NCBI GenBank assembly: GCA_023436615.1
Contig: JAEZIO010000008.1
Span: 1-48,417, forward strand
Length of the DNA: 48,417 nucleotides
Source of the DNA: Pseudomonadota bacterium
GTDB taxonomy: Bacteria > Pseudomonadota > Alphaproteobacteria > Sphingomonadales > Sphingomonadaceae
Direction of reading: 5' to 3'
Within the stretch, counting starts at the first letter, position 1; every line of letters starts with the position of its first letter. This document shows positions 16,069-24,560 of this stretch, piece by piece. The notes under the pieces are model-generated. The model had not been told where the DNA came from. It did not search any database and worked only from the letters and a program-made list of their open reading frames with translations. The position numbers and the translations under genes are program-made.

Positions 16069-16936
16069 GGGTTGCCCGCAGCCGCTTGGGCTCCGCGTTA
16101 GCGACACCGCCGAAGATTATGTCTCGGCCTATTTTCGCGACGGCTACGCGATCGTCCGCGGCCTGTTCTCATCGGTCGAAGTCGCCGAGCTTCGCGCCGC
16201 CGCCGACCAGCTTTACGCGGAAGGCGTGGCCCACGGCCGAAGTTTCCGCCACGGCAACCTGTTCTACAATGTCGCGGCGAACGACGCGCGTGAGCCAGTC
16301 GTTCGAATGGTGCAGTGGCCGTCCTATCACCAGCCTGTTTTGAACGCCGTGCGTCTCGACAGGCGAATTGCCAGGCTCCTGCAGCCGCTGATCGGTAGCG
16401 ACGTGAAGCAGATCATCAATCAGGTGCACTGGAAGGCGCCGGGGACGCTCGGCGACTTCGCCTGGCACCAGGACAGCCGTTCGCGGCGGCCTGCGTCGGC
16501 CTACCGCAACCTGGCGGATTCCTACGTTCAGACGGGAATAGCCATCGATCCGCACACGCCGGAAGCGGGCGGGCTGCGAGTCATCCCGCGGAGCCACTCG
16601 CGGGGCGATCTCGGCATGGATTGCACGACCAAGGCCCTCGGTACGCCACTGATGGATGAAAGCCTCGAAGCTGTCGGCCTCTCGCCCGACGATGCCGTCG
16701 ACCTGGTGCTGGAGCCCGGGGATGTCGCGCTGTGGAGCGCCTACATGGTGCATGGCTCGGGCCCGAATGGCGCGGATCACAGGCGGCGCTTCTATATCAA
16801 CGGCTACGTGCGCGCCCCGGACTGCGACCGCGGCGAATGGGCATTTCGCAGCGGGCGCCCAGTCGCGCTCGGACCGGTCCCTGCGCTCGTCCACTACGAA
16901 GAGCTTCGCGAGCGCCCCGAACCACATTACGTCTAG
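16067..16936 (+). CDS. Phytanoyl-CoA dioxygenase (PhyH) family protein
   Basis: A 289-residue Fe(II)/2-oxoglutarate oxygenase. The metal triad is His134 and Asp136 (WHQDS) with His229 (MVHGSG), and Arg239-241 (RRRF) would bind 2-oxoglutarate. An early FRDGYAIVRGLF motif is the usual PhyH N-terminus. The family hydroxylates diverse small molecules; no specific substrate can be read. The start is supported by GGAGGG at 16056-16061. A GFA-family gene follows after three bases, so they are likely co-transcribed. Upstream lies the hairpin that covers the start codon. Confidence 0.88.
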   Translation: MGCPQPLGLRVSDTAEDYVSAYFRDGYAIVRGLFSSVEVAELRAAADQLYAEGVAHGRSFRHGNLFYNVAANDAREPVVRMVQWPSYHQPVLNAVRLDRRIARLLQPLIGSDVKQIINQVHWKAPGTLGDFAWHQDSRSRRPASAYRNLADSYVQTGIAIDPHTPEAGGLRVIPRSHSRGDLGMDCTTKALGTPLMDESLEAVGLSPDDAVDLVLEPGDVALWSAYMVHGSGPNGADHRRRFYINGYVRAPDCDRGEWAFRSGRPVALGPVPALVHYEELRERPEPHYV

Positions 16937-16939
16937 CGC

Positions 16940-17317
16940 ATGCAGGTGACAGGCGGATGCCATTGCGGAGCCGTTCGGTTCGAGGCGGAGGTGCCCGAAC
17001 CGCCGGTGCCCGCGCTCGATTGCAATTGCTCGGTGTGTCGGATGACCGGCTTCCTTCACGTGATGGTTCCGCACGCGCAGTTCGAGCTGCTCGCCGGCCG
17101 AGACGCACTTTCCAGCTATCGCTTCGGCAGCGGAGCGGCGGAGCACCTTTTCTGCCTGAGATGCGGGGTGAAGAGCTTCTATCAGCCGCGGTCCCATCCG
17201 GAATCCTGGAGCCTCAACGCCAATTGCCTCGACGAGCCGCTCGAGCTTGCCCTCGAGGAGTTCGACGGACGCAACTGGGAAGAGGCAATCAAGGGCCTTC
17301 CGGGCGAAGGCTCCTGA
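16940..17317 (+). CDS. GFA family zinc protein (glutathione-dependent formaldehyde-activating enzyme-like)
   Basis: A 125-residue CENP-V/GFA-fold protein. The zinc ligands are clear: Cys7 and Cys9 (GCHCGAVRF), Cys28, Cys30 and Cys33 (CNCSVC), Cys72 and Cys75 (CLRC). Cys96 is at the usual late position. Members are named after Gfa, but most have no proven formaldehyde activity and some have been described as carbon-sulfur lyases, so the substrate is open. Three bases downstream of the PhyH gene and probably in its transcript. Confidence 0.85.
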   Translation: MQVTGGCHCGAVRFEAEVPEPPVPALDCNCSVCRMTGFLHVMVPHAQFELLAGRDALSSYRFGSGAAEHLFCLRCGVKSFYQPRSHPESWSLNANCLDEPLELALEEFDGRNWEEAIKGLPGEGS

Positions 17318-17374
17318 AAGTCTCTGCGAAGGCCAATCTCGACGCGCAGCGGTACCGGGGCTAGGCGGCAGCGA

Positions 17375-18403
17375 ATGCATCGCCCGCTGAGACTTCGGAT
17401 CGACGCCGCTGCGCTGCAGCAGAACTGGCGCTGGCTGCAGGACCGCGCCGGCGTGCCGGCCGGCGCAGCGATCAAGGCAGACGGCTACGGCATCGGCGCT
17501 CGTGAGACGATGAACGCGCTGCACGCCGCCGGATGCCGCACCTTCTTCGTTTCCACTTACGCGGAAGCCGCCGAGCTCGGGCCGGTGCCGGATGACTCCT
17601 CGGTCGTCGTGCTGCATGGCGTGGCGCGCGAGGATGCCGAGACCGCACTACAGTCGAAGGCGCGGCCGGTGCTCAACAGCGTCGAGCAGGTGAAGCGGTG
17701 GCGCGAGATCGCGCCCGACCGACCGTGCGACGTGATGATCGACACCGGCATGAACCGGCTCGGCCTGCGGCCTGAGGAGATCGGCTCGCTGGACGGCGTC
17801 GCCATCGACACCCTCCACAGCCATCTCGCCTGCGCCGACGAGGATTCGCGGATGAACGCCCGGCAGCTCGCGGCCTTTGGCGAGGTGGCGGCGGCGGTGG
17901 AGGCGAAGCGCTACAGCATGGCCAATTCGGCAGGCATTTGCCTCGGGCGCGATTACAGCTTCGACCTCGTCCGCCCTGGGCTCTCGCTCTACGGCGGCAT
18001 ATCGCGCCCGGAGGCGCAAGGGAGCATCCGCCAGGTCGCGCGAGTGGAAGCGCAGGTACTGCAGCGCCGCCGCATCCGCCTCGGTGAGAGCTGCGGTTAC
18101 GGCGCCACCTTCGTCGCTCCCGCCGACACCGAGGCGGCGATCCTCAACATTGGCTACGCCGACGGCTATCTGCGCGGGTTTTCGTCGCGCGGAAGCGCCT
18201 TTGCCGGCGAGTTCGCGCTGCCCGTGCTGGGCCGCGTGTCGATGGACCTGATCGCCGTGGGATGCGATGCGGCAACGGACCTCAAGGAAGGCGACTGGGT
18301 CGAGCTCGACTACGACCTGACGACCGCTGCGGCGGCGTCGGGGCTCAGCCAGTACGAGCTGCTGACGACGCTGGGGAGCCGGTTCGAGCGGATTTGGTCC
18401 TAG
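17375..18403 (+). CDS. alr: Alanine racemase
   Basis: PLP enzyme that makes D-alanine for peptidoglycan. 342 residues, slightly short for the family. The PLP lysine is Lys34 in AAIKADGYGIG. DTGMNRLGL and DTLHSHLACAD are in the barrel, RPGLSLYGG follows, and the second catalytic base is the Tyr in ESCGYGATF. The C-terminal beta domain includes GRVSMDL. The start ATG at 17375 fits the family N-terminus. The last 59 bases overlap the opposing nth gene, so the two C-termini share DNA. Confidence 0.94.
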   Translation: MHRPLRLRIDAAALQQNWRWLQDRAGVPAGAAIKADGYGIGARETMNALHAAGCRTFFVSTYAEAAELGPVPDDSSVVVLHGVAREDAETALQSKARPVLNSVEQVKRWREIAPDRPCDVMIDTGMNRLGLRPEEIGSLDGVAIDTLHSHLACADEDSRMNARQLAAFGEVAAAVEAKRYSMANSAGICLGRDYSFDLVRPGLSLYGGISRPEAQGSIRQVARVEAQVLQRRRIRLGESCGYGATFVAPADTEAAILNIGYADGYLRGFSSRGSAFAGEFALPVLGRVSMDLIAVGCDAATDLKEGDWVELDYDLTTAAAASGLSQYELLTTLGSRFERIWS

Positions 18404-19043
18404 CCCCCGGCGCCGGAGTCTTCGGCTTGTAGCGGCAGAGGTCGGCAACGACGCAGCGCCAGCATTCGGGCGTTCGCGCCTTGCACGTGTAGCGCCCGTG
18501 CAGGATCAGCCAGTGGTGCGCATCGCGCCGGAACGGCTGGGGGACGACTTTTTCCAGCTTCGCCTCGACCTCGTCCGGTGTCTTGCCCGGGGCCAGCCCG
18601 GTCCGGTTGCCGACCCGGAAGACGTGGGTGTCAACGGCGAACGTTTCCTCGCCGAACGCCGTGTTGAGAACGACGTTGGCCGTCTTCCGGCCCACGCCGG
18701 GCAGCCTCTGAAGCTCGTCGCGCGTCCGCGGCACCTCTCCGTCATGGTCGCGGATCAGCGCTTCCGACAAAGCGATGACGTTCCTCGCCTTGGTGTTGAA
18801 CAGCCCAATCGTCTTGATCGCGTCGCGGAGCGCGTCCTCGCCGAGGTCCACCATCTGCTGAGGCGTTCGGATTCGCTCGAACAGGGGCCGGCACGCGATG
18901 TTGACGCTGGCGTCCGTGGCCTGGGCTGAGAGCACGACCGCGACCAGCAACTGATACGGATTGCCCGATTCAAGCTCGGTCGTGGGCGCGGGATTGTCCT
19001 CCGCAAGCCGCCGGAAGAACTCGAAAACCTGCGCCTTCTTCAC
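18345..19043 (-). CDS. nth: Endonuclease III
   Basis: Base-excision repair DNA glycosylase/AP lyase for oxidised pyrimidines. 232 residues. The helix-hairpin-helix LPGVGRKTANVV carries catalytic Lys120, and VDTHVFRV carries Asp138. The 4Fe-4S ligands are Cys187, Cys194, Cys197 and Cys203 (C-x6-C-x2-C-x5-C). All these numbers match the E. coli enzyme, which supports the ATG at 19043. A basic, low-complexity tail of about 20 residues follows the cluster and reads antisense through the alr C-terminus. The start overlaps the dapB stop as ATGA. Confidence 0.95.
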   Translation of the reverse strand: MKKAQVFEFFRRLAEDNPAPTTELESGNPYQLLVAVVLSAQATDASVNIACRPLFERIRTPQQMVDLGEDALRDAIKTIGLFNTKARNVIALSEALIRDHDGEVPRTRDELQRLPGVGRKTANVVLNTAFGEETFAVDTHVFRVGNRTGLAPGKTPDEVEAKLEKVVPQPFRRDAHHWLILHGRYTCKARTPECWRCVVADLCRYKPKTPAPGARTKSARTGSPASSAARTG

Positions 19044-19750
19044 AATGCGTCGACGACGTCGCGCATCGAATAGAGGCCTGCGGGCTTGCCCACGAGGAAG
19101 CGCACGGCGGCAAGCGCCCCGCGGGCGAAGATCATCCGGTTTTCCGCGCGGTGCGAGAGGATCAGCCGCTCGTCGGTTCCGGCGAAGATCACGTCATGCT
19201 CTCCGGCGACTGTGCCGCCTCGGATCGAGGCGAAACCGATCGCGCCTTCGGACCGCTTGAGCCCGGTGCCGTGACGGCCCTGCTCGGGCTCCAGCGGCGT
19301 GCCCCGGCCCGTCGCCGCGGCCTCGCCGAGCGCCAGCGCCGTGCCCGACGGCGCGTCGGCCTTCATCCGATGGTGCATCTCCACGACTTCGACGTCCCAT
19401 TGCGACCCCAGCACCCGCGCGGCCCGCTCCACCAAGTCCGACAGGACGGCGACTCCGAGCGACGTGTTTGCCGCTCTGAGCACCGCGACGGTTTTCGCAG
19501 CATCGGCGATGCGCTTGTCCGCGAGCTCGTCGAGGCCCGTCGTTCCCACAAGGATCGGAACAGCGGCGGCGGTTGCCCGGTCGAGGCTCGCCTGAAGGGC
19601 AGCCGGGGCCGAAAAATCGACCAGGACGTCGCCATTGTCCTGGTCGATCGCGAATTCCGCATCGTCGGCGACCGCGGCGGCGATCGCCTGTCCCATCCGG
19701 CCATTGGGCGCGATCAAGCTGATCCGGATCGGCTGCTGGTCGGTTCGCAT
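19040..19750 (-). CDS. dapB: 4-hydroxy-tetrahydrodipicolinate reductase
   Basis: Reduces hydroxy-tetrahydrodipicolinate in the diaminopimelate/lysine pathway. 236 residues, shorter than the 273 of E. coli. The cofactor loop is APNGRMG (14-20), followed by VGTTGLD. The signature EMHHRMKADAPSGTA (124-138) contains the catalytic His126 or 127 and Lys130. It lies between a DUF72 gene nine bases upstream and nth, with which it shares ATGA, so the three form a unit. DapB supplies the same pathway (peptidoglycan) as alr nearby. Confidence 0.94.
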   Translation of the reverse strand: MRTDQQPIRISLIAPNGRMGQAIAAAVADDAEFAIDQDNGDVLVDFSAPAALQASLDRATAAAVPILVGTTGLDELADKRIADAAKTVAVLRAANTSLGVAVLSDLVERAARVLGSQWDVEVVEMHHRMKADAPSGTALALGEAAATGRGTPLEPEQGRHGTGLKRSEGAIGFASIRGGTVAGEHDVIFAGTDERLILSHRAENRMIFARGALAAVRFLVGKPAGLYSMRDVVDAL

Positions 19751-19759
19751 CCGCGTCTG

Positions 19760-20506
19760 TTAGCGAAGCCGTTCCTGCAGGGCCAGCGCGGCCGCCGGAG
19801 CGCGCACCTTGGCGCCGTTGATCATGAAGACGTAGGCATCCCGGCCCTCGTCGGCCCAACGGTCCACGCGCTTCGCAAATTCGTCCAGGCGCCGTTCGGT
19901 ATAGCCGGTCGCAATATCCTCCTTCATGCACTGCAGCCTCGCATAGGCAAAGCTGGCCGTGTCCGCGTCGATACAGGGGAAGTCCTCGTCATCGCCGAAC
20001 ACGACCGCGACGTCGCGCTTGCGGCACAGAGCGTAGAAACGCTCGTCACGAAAACTTTCGTGGCGCGGCTCAATGACGTGACGGAGCCGGATGCCGTCGA
20101 CCTCGCGCGGCAGAATGTCGAGGAAGCCTCCGATGTCGTCGGGATCGAATTGGCGGCGCGCGGCGAGCATCCACAGAACCGGGCCGAGCTTGTCGCCCAA
20201 CGCCGTCAAACCTTGGCCGAAATAAACCCCGACGCCTTCGGCGGCATCGGCCAGCTTCGGACGAGTCACGCAATAACGCGAGCCCTTGACCGCGAACTGG
20301 AACCCGTCGGGAACACTGTTCGCCCAGCTTTGCCAGCTCTTCGGGCTTTGCCGGCCGTAGAAGGTCGCGTTGATCTCGAGCGCGCCGAACTGCCGCGACG
20401 CATAGTCGAGCTCCCGTTTCTGCGGCAGGTCGGGCGGGTAGAAGGTGCCCCGCCAAGGCGGGAAGGTCCATCCGCCGATTCCGATCCGGATCTTGCCGCG
20501 CGCCAC
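19760..20506 (-). CDS. DUF72 family protein
   Basis: About 248 residues of the DUF72 (YecE-like) TIM-barrel family, function unknown. Features: KIRIGIGGWTFPPWRGTFYP at the N-terminus, ALEINATFYGRQSPKSWQSW, FQFAVKGSR and the EPRHESF segment. GTG at 20506 is chosen because conserved sequence starts at the fourth residue; an ATG at 20554 would add 16 unmatched residues. Nine bases before dapB on the same strand and likely co-transcribed. Confidence 0.85.
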   Translation of the reverse strand: MARGKIRIGIGGWTFPPWRGTFYPPDLPQKRELDYASRQFGALEINATFYGRQSPKSWQSWANSVPDGFQFAVKGSRYCVTRPKLADAAEGVGVYFGQGLTALGDKLGPVLWMLAARRQFDPDDIGGFLDILPREVDGIRLRHVIEPRHESFRDERFYALCRKRDVAVVFGDDEDFPCIDADTASFAYARLQCMKEDIATGYTERRLDEFAKRVDRWADEGRDAYVFMINGAKVRAPAAALALQERLR

Positions 20507-20600
20507 AGCCGGACAATGCCGGAGCGCGCTGAAAAGGCAAAGTCGCGCAGCCAATGGCGCACATGCTCGTTAAGGCACCGAAACGGGACTGGGACAGCGA

Positions 20601-21686
20601 ATGGCGGCACGCACCGAATCCAACGACCATCTTTTCCTGAAGCTGTTCGCGGTGCCAATCGGCCTTGCGGCGGCCTGGTTCCTCTACACGGTCGCTTCGG
20701 GTCTGCTGCTGCTGTTCCTCGCAATGTTCGTCGCGATCGGCCTCAACGGGCCGGTGATGCGCCTCGAACGTCGCGGCTGGTCGCGCCACGCGGCTGCGCT
20801 CGTCGTGCTGGGTGCCTTCTTCGCCGTGGTCATCGGTGTCTGCTGGATGGTGCTTCCGAAGATCGCCAACCAGCTCGTGGCGCTCGTCAACGGCTTTCCC
20901 GAGCTGATCAGTTCGGCGTCCGATCGACTGTCGCACAGCCTTCGCAACTATCCCGACCTGCAGCGCGCGGTGAAGCTCGACGGGGACGCGCTGAAGGGAT
21001 TGGCGCCCGACGCTGTGCGGTTGCTGGTCGGCGGCGTCGGCGCGTCGTTCAAGATTTTCGAGATTGCGGCCGCGCTGATCGTCTTCTTCGCGTCGATCAT
21101 CTATCTGACGCTCAATCCGCGTCCGCTGCTGGTGCGCTATTTCAGCCTCTACAGCGACCGCCTCCGTCCCAAGGCGATGCGCAGTTTCATCCGCTTCTCG
21201 GCAATGGTCGGCGGATGGATGCGCGCGAACGCCATCGTCGGGACGATCCAGGCCGTGCTCGTCGGCACCTTCCTGACTCTGGTCGGCATTCCCGGCGCGC
21301 TCGTCTGGGCGGCGCTCGCTTTCTTCTCGGAGTTCGTGCCTCGGCTCGGCGGGTACATCATGGCCACGCCGCCCGTGCTGATCGCGCTCACGGTGAGCCC
21401 GATGATGGCGGTGTGGGTGGCGCTGTTCTACCTCGTCATGAACGAAACGCTGGGAAACCTCGTCACTCCGCAGGTGAGCGGCGCGCAGATGAACATCCAC
21501 CCGTTCCTGATCATCCTCTCGCTGGTGATCCTGGCGCTCGGCTTCGGCTTCATGGGAGCGCTCGTCGCCACGCCCTTCGCGGCATTCATCATCGCCCACG
21601 TCGACGGATTCCGCTCGCGCGAGAAGACCGTTGCGGCGGAGCAGCTCGTCGAAACGGAATCGCGCCGGCGAAAACGCAAGCGCTGA
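20601..21686 (+). CDS. AI-2E family transporter (PerM-like membrane protein)
   Basis: A 361-residue integral membrane protein with about eight predicted helices: two near the N-terminus (14-50), one at about 63-87, a periplasmic helical region at about 88-145, then five more in the C-terminal half with the family pattern FFSEFVPRLGGYI. The tail is basic (RRRKRKR). Members such as TqsA are linked to autoinducer-2 export, and others to sodium-proton or lipid functions, so the cargo is unknown. Divergent from DUF72. The stop codon lies inside a perfect hairpin at 21680-21700. Confidence 0.87.
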   Translation: MAARTESNDHLFLKLFAVPIGLAAAWFLYTVASGLLLLFLAMFVAIGLNGPVMRLERRGWSRHAAALVVLGAFFAVVIGVCWMVLPKIANQLVALVNGFPELISSASDRLSHSLRNYPDLQRAVKLDGDALKGLAPDAVRLLVGGVGASFKIFEIAAALIVFFASIIYLTLNPRPLLVRYFSLYSDRLRPKAMRSFIRFSAMVGGWMRANAIVGTIQAVLVGTFLTLVGIPGALVWAALAFFSEFVPRLGGYIMATPPVLIALTVSPMMAVWVALFYLVMNETLGNLVTPQVSGAQMNIHPFLIILSLVILALGFGFMGALVATPFAAFIIAHVDGFRSREKTVAAEQLVETESRRRKRKR

Positions 21687-21700
21687 GCGGAACTCAGCGC
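21680..21700. other. Perfect stem-loop between convergent genes
   Basis: GCGCTGAG and CTCAGCGC enclose the loop CGGAA. It covers the stop of the AI-2E-family gene and ends one base before the opposing lipoprotein stop. There is no U-run on either side, so it may act with Rho or as a mRNA 3' end stabiliser for both genes. Confidence 0.5.
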
Positions 21701-21701
21701 G

Positions 21702-22217
21702 TCAGAAGCCGCTCGTGATCATGCGCGCCCGCTCGGCAACGGCCGGGGCCGGGCCCGGCGTGGTGAAGTCCTCCAGCGCCTTCCAGCTGCCGTCGGCCTG
21801 CTTTTTCCACACGGTCAGATAATAGCCGTTGGTCGTCTGTGGCGCGTTGGTGGCCGGGTTGCTCGTCGTCATCATGTACTGACCGCGCGAGTAGGCCAGC
21901 TCGCCGGATTGCGCGACTTCGACGCGGTTGGCAGCGAAGGTCACCCTCATGTTCGGATCGGAAGCGAATTGAGCCGTCGTCTTCTGGATCGCATCCTTGC
22001 CGCGAATGAGCGATTCGTTGGCGTTCGCGAGCGTCGCGTCATCCGCATACATCGCGGCCAGAGCGGCGCCGTCGCGCTTCTTGTAAGCCTCGTTCCATCG
22101 CGCTTCCTGCTGCAGGATCTGCTGCTTGATGGCGGCCGTGTCGGCCTTCGGCGGCTCCTGCGAGCATCCGGCGATGGCAAGCACGCCAAGAGCGGCTGCG
22201 GCGACTTTGATTGTCAT
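21702..22217 (-). CDS. DUF4440/SnoaL-like lipoprotein
   Basis: A 171-residue predicted lipoprotein: the lipobox LAIAGC gives Cys18 as the lipidated residue. The mature part is an NTF2-like cone fold of the DUF4440 type (EARWNEAYKKRDGAALAAMY, then DDATLANANESLIRGKDAI, YLTVWKKQADGSWKALED). Such proteins bind small ligands or act as accessory domains; no catalytic set is visible. ATG at 22217 has AAGGGGAAAG upstream; an earlier in-frame ATG at 22295 would place the lipobox too far inside. Convergent with the AI-2E-family gene and divergent from the sirtuin. Confidence 0.82.
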   Translation of the reverse strand: MTIKVAAAALGVLAIAGCSQEPPKADTAAIKQQILQQEARWNEAYKKRDGAALAAMYADDATLANANESLIRGKDAIQKTTAQFASDPNMRVTFAANRVEVAQSGELAYSRGQYMMTTSNPATNAPQTTNGYYLTVWKKQADGSWKALEDFTTPGPAPAVAERARMITSGF

Positions 22218-22294
22218 GCGCTTTCCCCTTTGCGGTCGAACCAACCATGCCGGCGCGAGTCGCGCAAGGCGCGCCGCAGCGCTAGGCCGCGACA

Positions 22295-22999
22295 ATGCCA
22301 GCAGACATTCGCAACATCGTGATCCTCACCGGCGCCGGGGTTTCCGCCGAGAGCGGCGTCGCCACCTTCCGCGGGCCGGACGGGCTTTGGGAGGGGCACC
22401 GGGTCGAAGACGTCGCCACTCCGCAAGCCTTCCTGCGCGACCCGGCGCTGGTGCACGCTTTCTACGATGCGCGCCGAGCCAAGCTCGGGACCGTGGAGCC
22501 GAATGCCGCCCACAACGCACTCGCGCGGCTGGATGCGCAGTGGCCGGGCGAGCTTTTGCTCGTCACCCAGAACGTCGACGATTTGCACGAGCGCGCGGGA
22601 TCGAAGCGGCTGATCCACATGCACGGCGAGCTTGCGAAAGCCTGGTGCCTTCGCTGCAACGCCCGCTTCGGCTGGAGCGGAGCGATGGGGACGGGGGCCG
22701 AATGCCCCGGTTGCGGCACGTCGGGAATGCTTCGCCCCGACATCGTGTGGTTCGGCGAGATGCCGTACGAGATGGAGCGCATCGACGAGGCGCTCCGCCG
22801 CTGCGATTTGTTCGTCTCGATCGGGACGTCTGGAGCGGTCTATCCCGCGGCAGGCTTCGTGCAGACGGCGAGCTATTGCGGCGCTCGGACGCTCGAGCTC
22901 AACCTCGAGCCGAGCATGGGCAGCTTCCTGTTCGACGAGAGCCGGACGGGGCCGGCAGGCACGCTCGTTCCTCAGTGGGTGAACGAAATCCTAGGCTAA
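22295..22999 (+). CDS. cobB: NAD-dependent protein deacylase (sirtuin)
   Basis: A 234-residue sirtuin that removes acyl groups from lysine using NAD. NAD site: GAGVSAESGVATFRG (13-27) and TQNVDDLH (91-98). Catalytic His110 is in HMHGEL. The structural zinc site is Cys118, Cys121, Cys137 and Cys140. Tyr57 and Arg60 (FYDARR) are the YxxR pair that marks class III (SIRT5/CobB-type) sirtuins, consistent with desuccinylase as well as deacetylase activity. The stop overlaps the opposing era stop by four bases. Confidence 0.93.
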   Translation: MPADIRNIVILTGAGVSAESGVATFRGPDGLWEGHRVEDVATPQAFLRDPALVHAFYDARRAKLGTVEPNAAHNALARLDAQWPGELLLVTQNVDDLHERAGSKRLIHMHGELAKAWCLRCNARFGWSGAMGTGAECPGCGTSGMLRPDIVWFGEMPYEMERIDEALRRCDLFVSIGTSGAVYPAAGFVQTASYCGARTLELNLEPSMGSFLFDESRTGPAGTLVPQWVNEILG

Positions 23000-23898
23000 T
23001 CAGCCCACTCGAGGCCGATCTCGCGATAGAGGGAGCGATCATCATCCCACCGCGGGTTGACCTTCACGTGCAGGAACAGATGCACCTTGCGGCCCAGGTG
23101 CTGCGCGATCGCCTCGCGCGCGCGCTGGCCGATGTCTTTCAGCCGACGGCCGCCCTTGCCGATGACGATGGCCTTCTGGCTGTCGCGCTCGACCAGGATC
23201 TGCTGGCGGATCGCCGTCGAGCCGTCGGGCTGCTCTTCCCATGTCTCCGTCTCCACGGCAGACGCGTAAGGCAGCTCCTGGTGAAGCTGCTCGTAGATCT
23301 GCTCGCGCGTCAGCTCGGCGGCGACCATGCGGTCGGTCGCGTCGGAAACCTGATCCTCGGGGTAGAGCCACGGACCCTCGGGCATTGCCGCGGCGAGGGC
23401 GACTTTGAGGTCCGAGACACCGTCTCCCTGCGCCGCGCTGATCATGAATACCTGCTCGGGCGCCAGCCGCGCGGTTAGCCCAGCGGACAGGCCGAGAAGC
23501 TCGCCCTTTTTCACCAAATCGACCTTGTTGAGCGCGACGAACAGCGGATGCCGGCGCTTCTCGAGCCCGGCGATCGCGCGCTCGACCTCGCGATTCAGGC
23601 CGGCGGCGGAGTCAATGACCAGCAGGACCAGGTCGGAATCTTCCGCGCCGTTCCATGCCGCTTTCACCATCGCGCGATCCAACCGCCGCTTGGGCTGAAA
23701 GATTCCCGGCGTGTCGACGAGGAGGATCTGGGCGTCGCCCTCGATCGCGATGCCCATGAGACGCGCGCGCGTCGTCTGCGCCTTCGCGCTGACAATGGCC
23801 ACCTTCTGGCCCACCAGTGCATTCACCAGAGTGGACTTTCCGGCGTTGGGCGCGCCGATGACGGCGACGAAGCCCGCGCGTGATGTTCCGCCCGTCAT
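22996..23898 (-). CDS. era: GTPase Era
   Basis: Ribosome-assembly GTPase that binds the 3' end of 16S rRNA. 300 residues. G1 is GAPNAGKS (15-22), with TTR, DTPG and NKVD for G2 to G4. The C-terminal KH domain contains VIGKGGRRLKDIG near 245-257. The start at 23898 overlaps the rnc stop as ATGA. Third gene of lepB-rnc-era, the order usual in proteobacteria. Confidence 0.96.
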   Translation of the reverse strand: MTGGTSRAGFVAVIGAPNAGKSTLVNALVGQKVAIVSAKAQTTRARLMGIAIEGDAQILLVDTPGIFQPKRRLDRAMVKAAWNGAEDSDLVLLVIDSAAGLNREVERAIAGLEKRRHPLFVALNKVDLVKKGELLGLSAGLTARLAPEQVFMISAAQGDGVSDLKVALAAAMPEGPWLYPEDQVSDATDRMVAAELTREQIYEQLHQELPYASAVETETWEEQPDGSTAIRQQILVERDSQKAIVIGKGGRRLKDIGQRAREAIAQHLGRKVHLFLHVKVNPRWDDDRSLYREIGLEWAD

Positions 23899-24560
23899 TG
23901 CAGCTTCGACAACAAAGCCTTGGCCGCTTCGGTTTCCGCTTCCTGCTTGCTCGATCCTTCGGCTTCCGCCTCCCCAAGCGTCTCGATTGAAACCCGGACG
24001 GTGAAGCGCAACGCGTGATGGGCGCCGCTCTTGCCGATGACTTCGTAGCTGGGGTTGGGAAGCTCGCGGCCGGCCGCAAGCTCCTGGAGCGCCGACTTGG
24101 GATGCTTCGGTGCGCGGCGCTGCTCTTCGACCAGCGGCTCCCACAGGCGGCGGACGAGCGCTTCAGCCGTCTCCAGGCCGGATTCAATGAAGACGGCGCC
24201 GATGAGAGATTCGACCACGTCCCCGACGACATTGTCGCTCCAGTTCGCGCCGTCGTCCCGCGCCTGCTTGCCGAGGCGGATGACCGCCGGAAGGCCGATC
24301 TCGCGGCCTATCTCGCCGCAGGTTTCGCGAGCGACGAGCGAATTGAACCGCTGCGACAATTTGCCTTCGGGCTCGTTGGGAAAGCGTTCGAAGAGCCAGC
24401 GCGCGATCACGAGCCCCAGCACGCGGTCGCCGAGAAATTCCAGCCGCTCGTAATTGTCCGCGCGGGTGCTGGAGTGGGTCAGCGCCTTTTCGAACAGTGC
24501 GGCGTCCTTCGGCGGATGGCCAAGCTGCTCGGTGATGAAGTCGGCGATCTCGCCCGTCAC
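23895..24560 (-). CDS. rnc: Ribonuclease III
   Basis: Double-stranded RNA endonuclease for rRNA processing and RNA decay. 221 residues when started at GTG 24560, which overlaps the lepB stop as GTGA. With this start the catalytic acids fall at Glu38, Glu41, Asp45 (YERLEFLGD), Asp114 and Glu117 (GDVVESLIG), identical to E. coli numbering, a strong argument for this start over any ATG further upstream. A double-stranded RNA-binding domain occupies about 148-221. Coupled to lepB and era. Confidence 0.96.
   Translation of the reverse strand: MTGEIADFITEQLGHPPKDAALFEKALTHSSTRADNYERLEFLGDRVLGLVIARWLFERFPNEPEGKLSQRFNSLVARETCGEIGREIGLPAVIRLGKQARDDGANWSDNVVGDVVESLIGAVFIESGLETAEALVRRLWEPLVEEQRRAPKHPKSALQELAAGRELPNPSYEVIGKSGAHHALRFTVRVSIETLGEAEAEGSSKQEAETEAAKALLSKLQ

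Noticed and set aside
16169..17617. 482-codon frame on the minus strand
   Set aside because: Antisense to the PhyH, GFA and alr genes, with biased low-complexity composition.
20070..21599. 509-codon frame on the minus strand
   Set aside because: Antisense to the AI-2E gene; charged repetitive translation typical of a frame shadow.
19151..21718. 855-codon open frame on the plus strand
   Set aside because: It crosses dapB and DUF72 antisense and the AI-2E gene in another frame. No family features.
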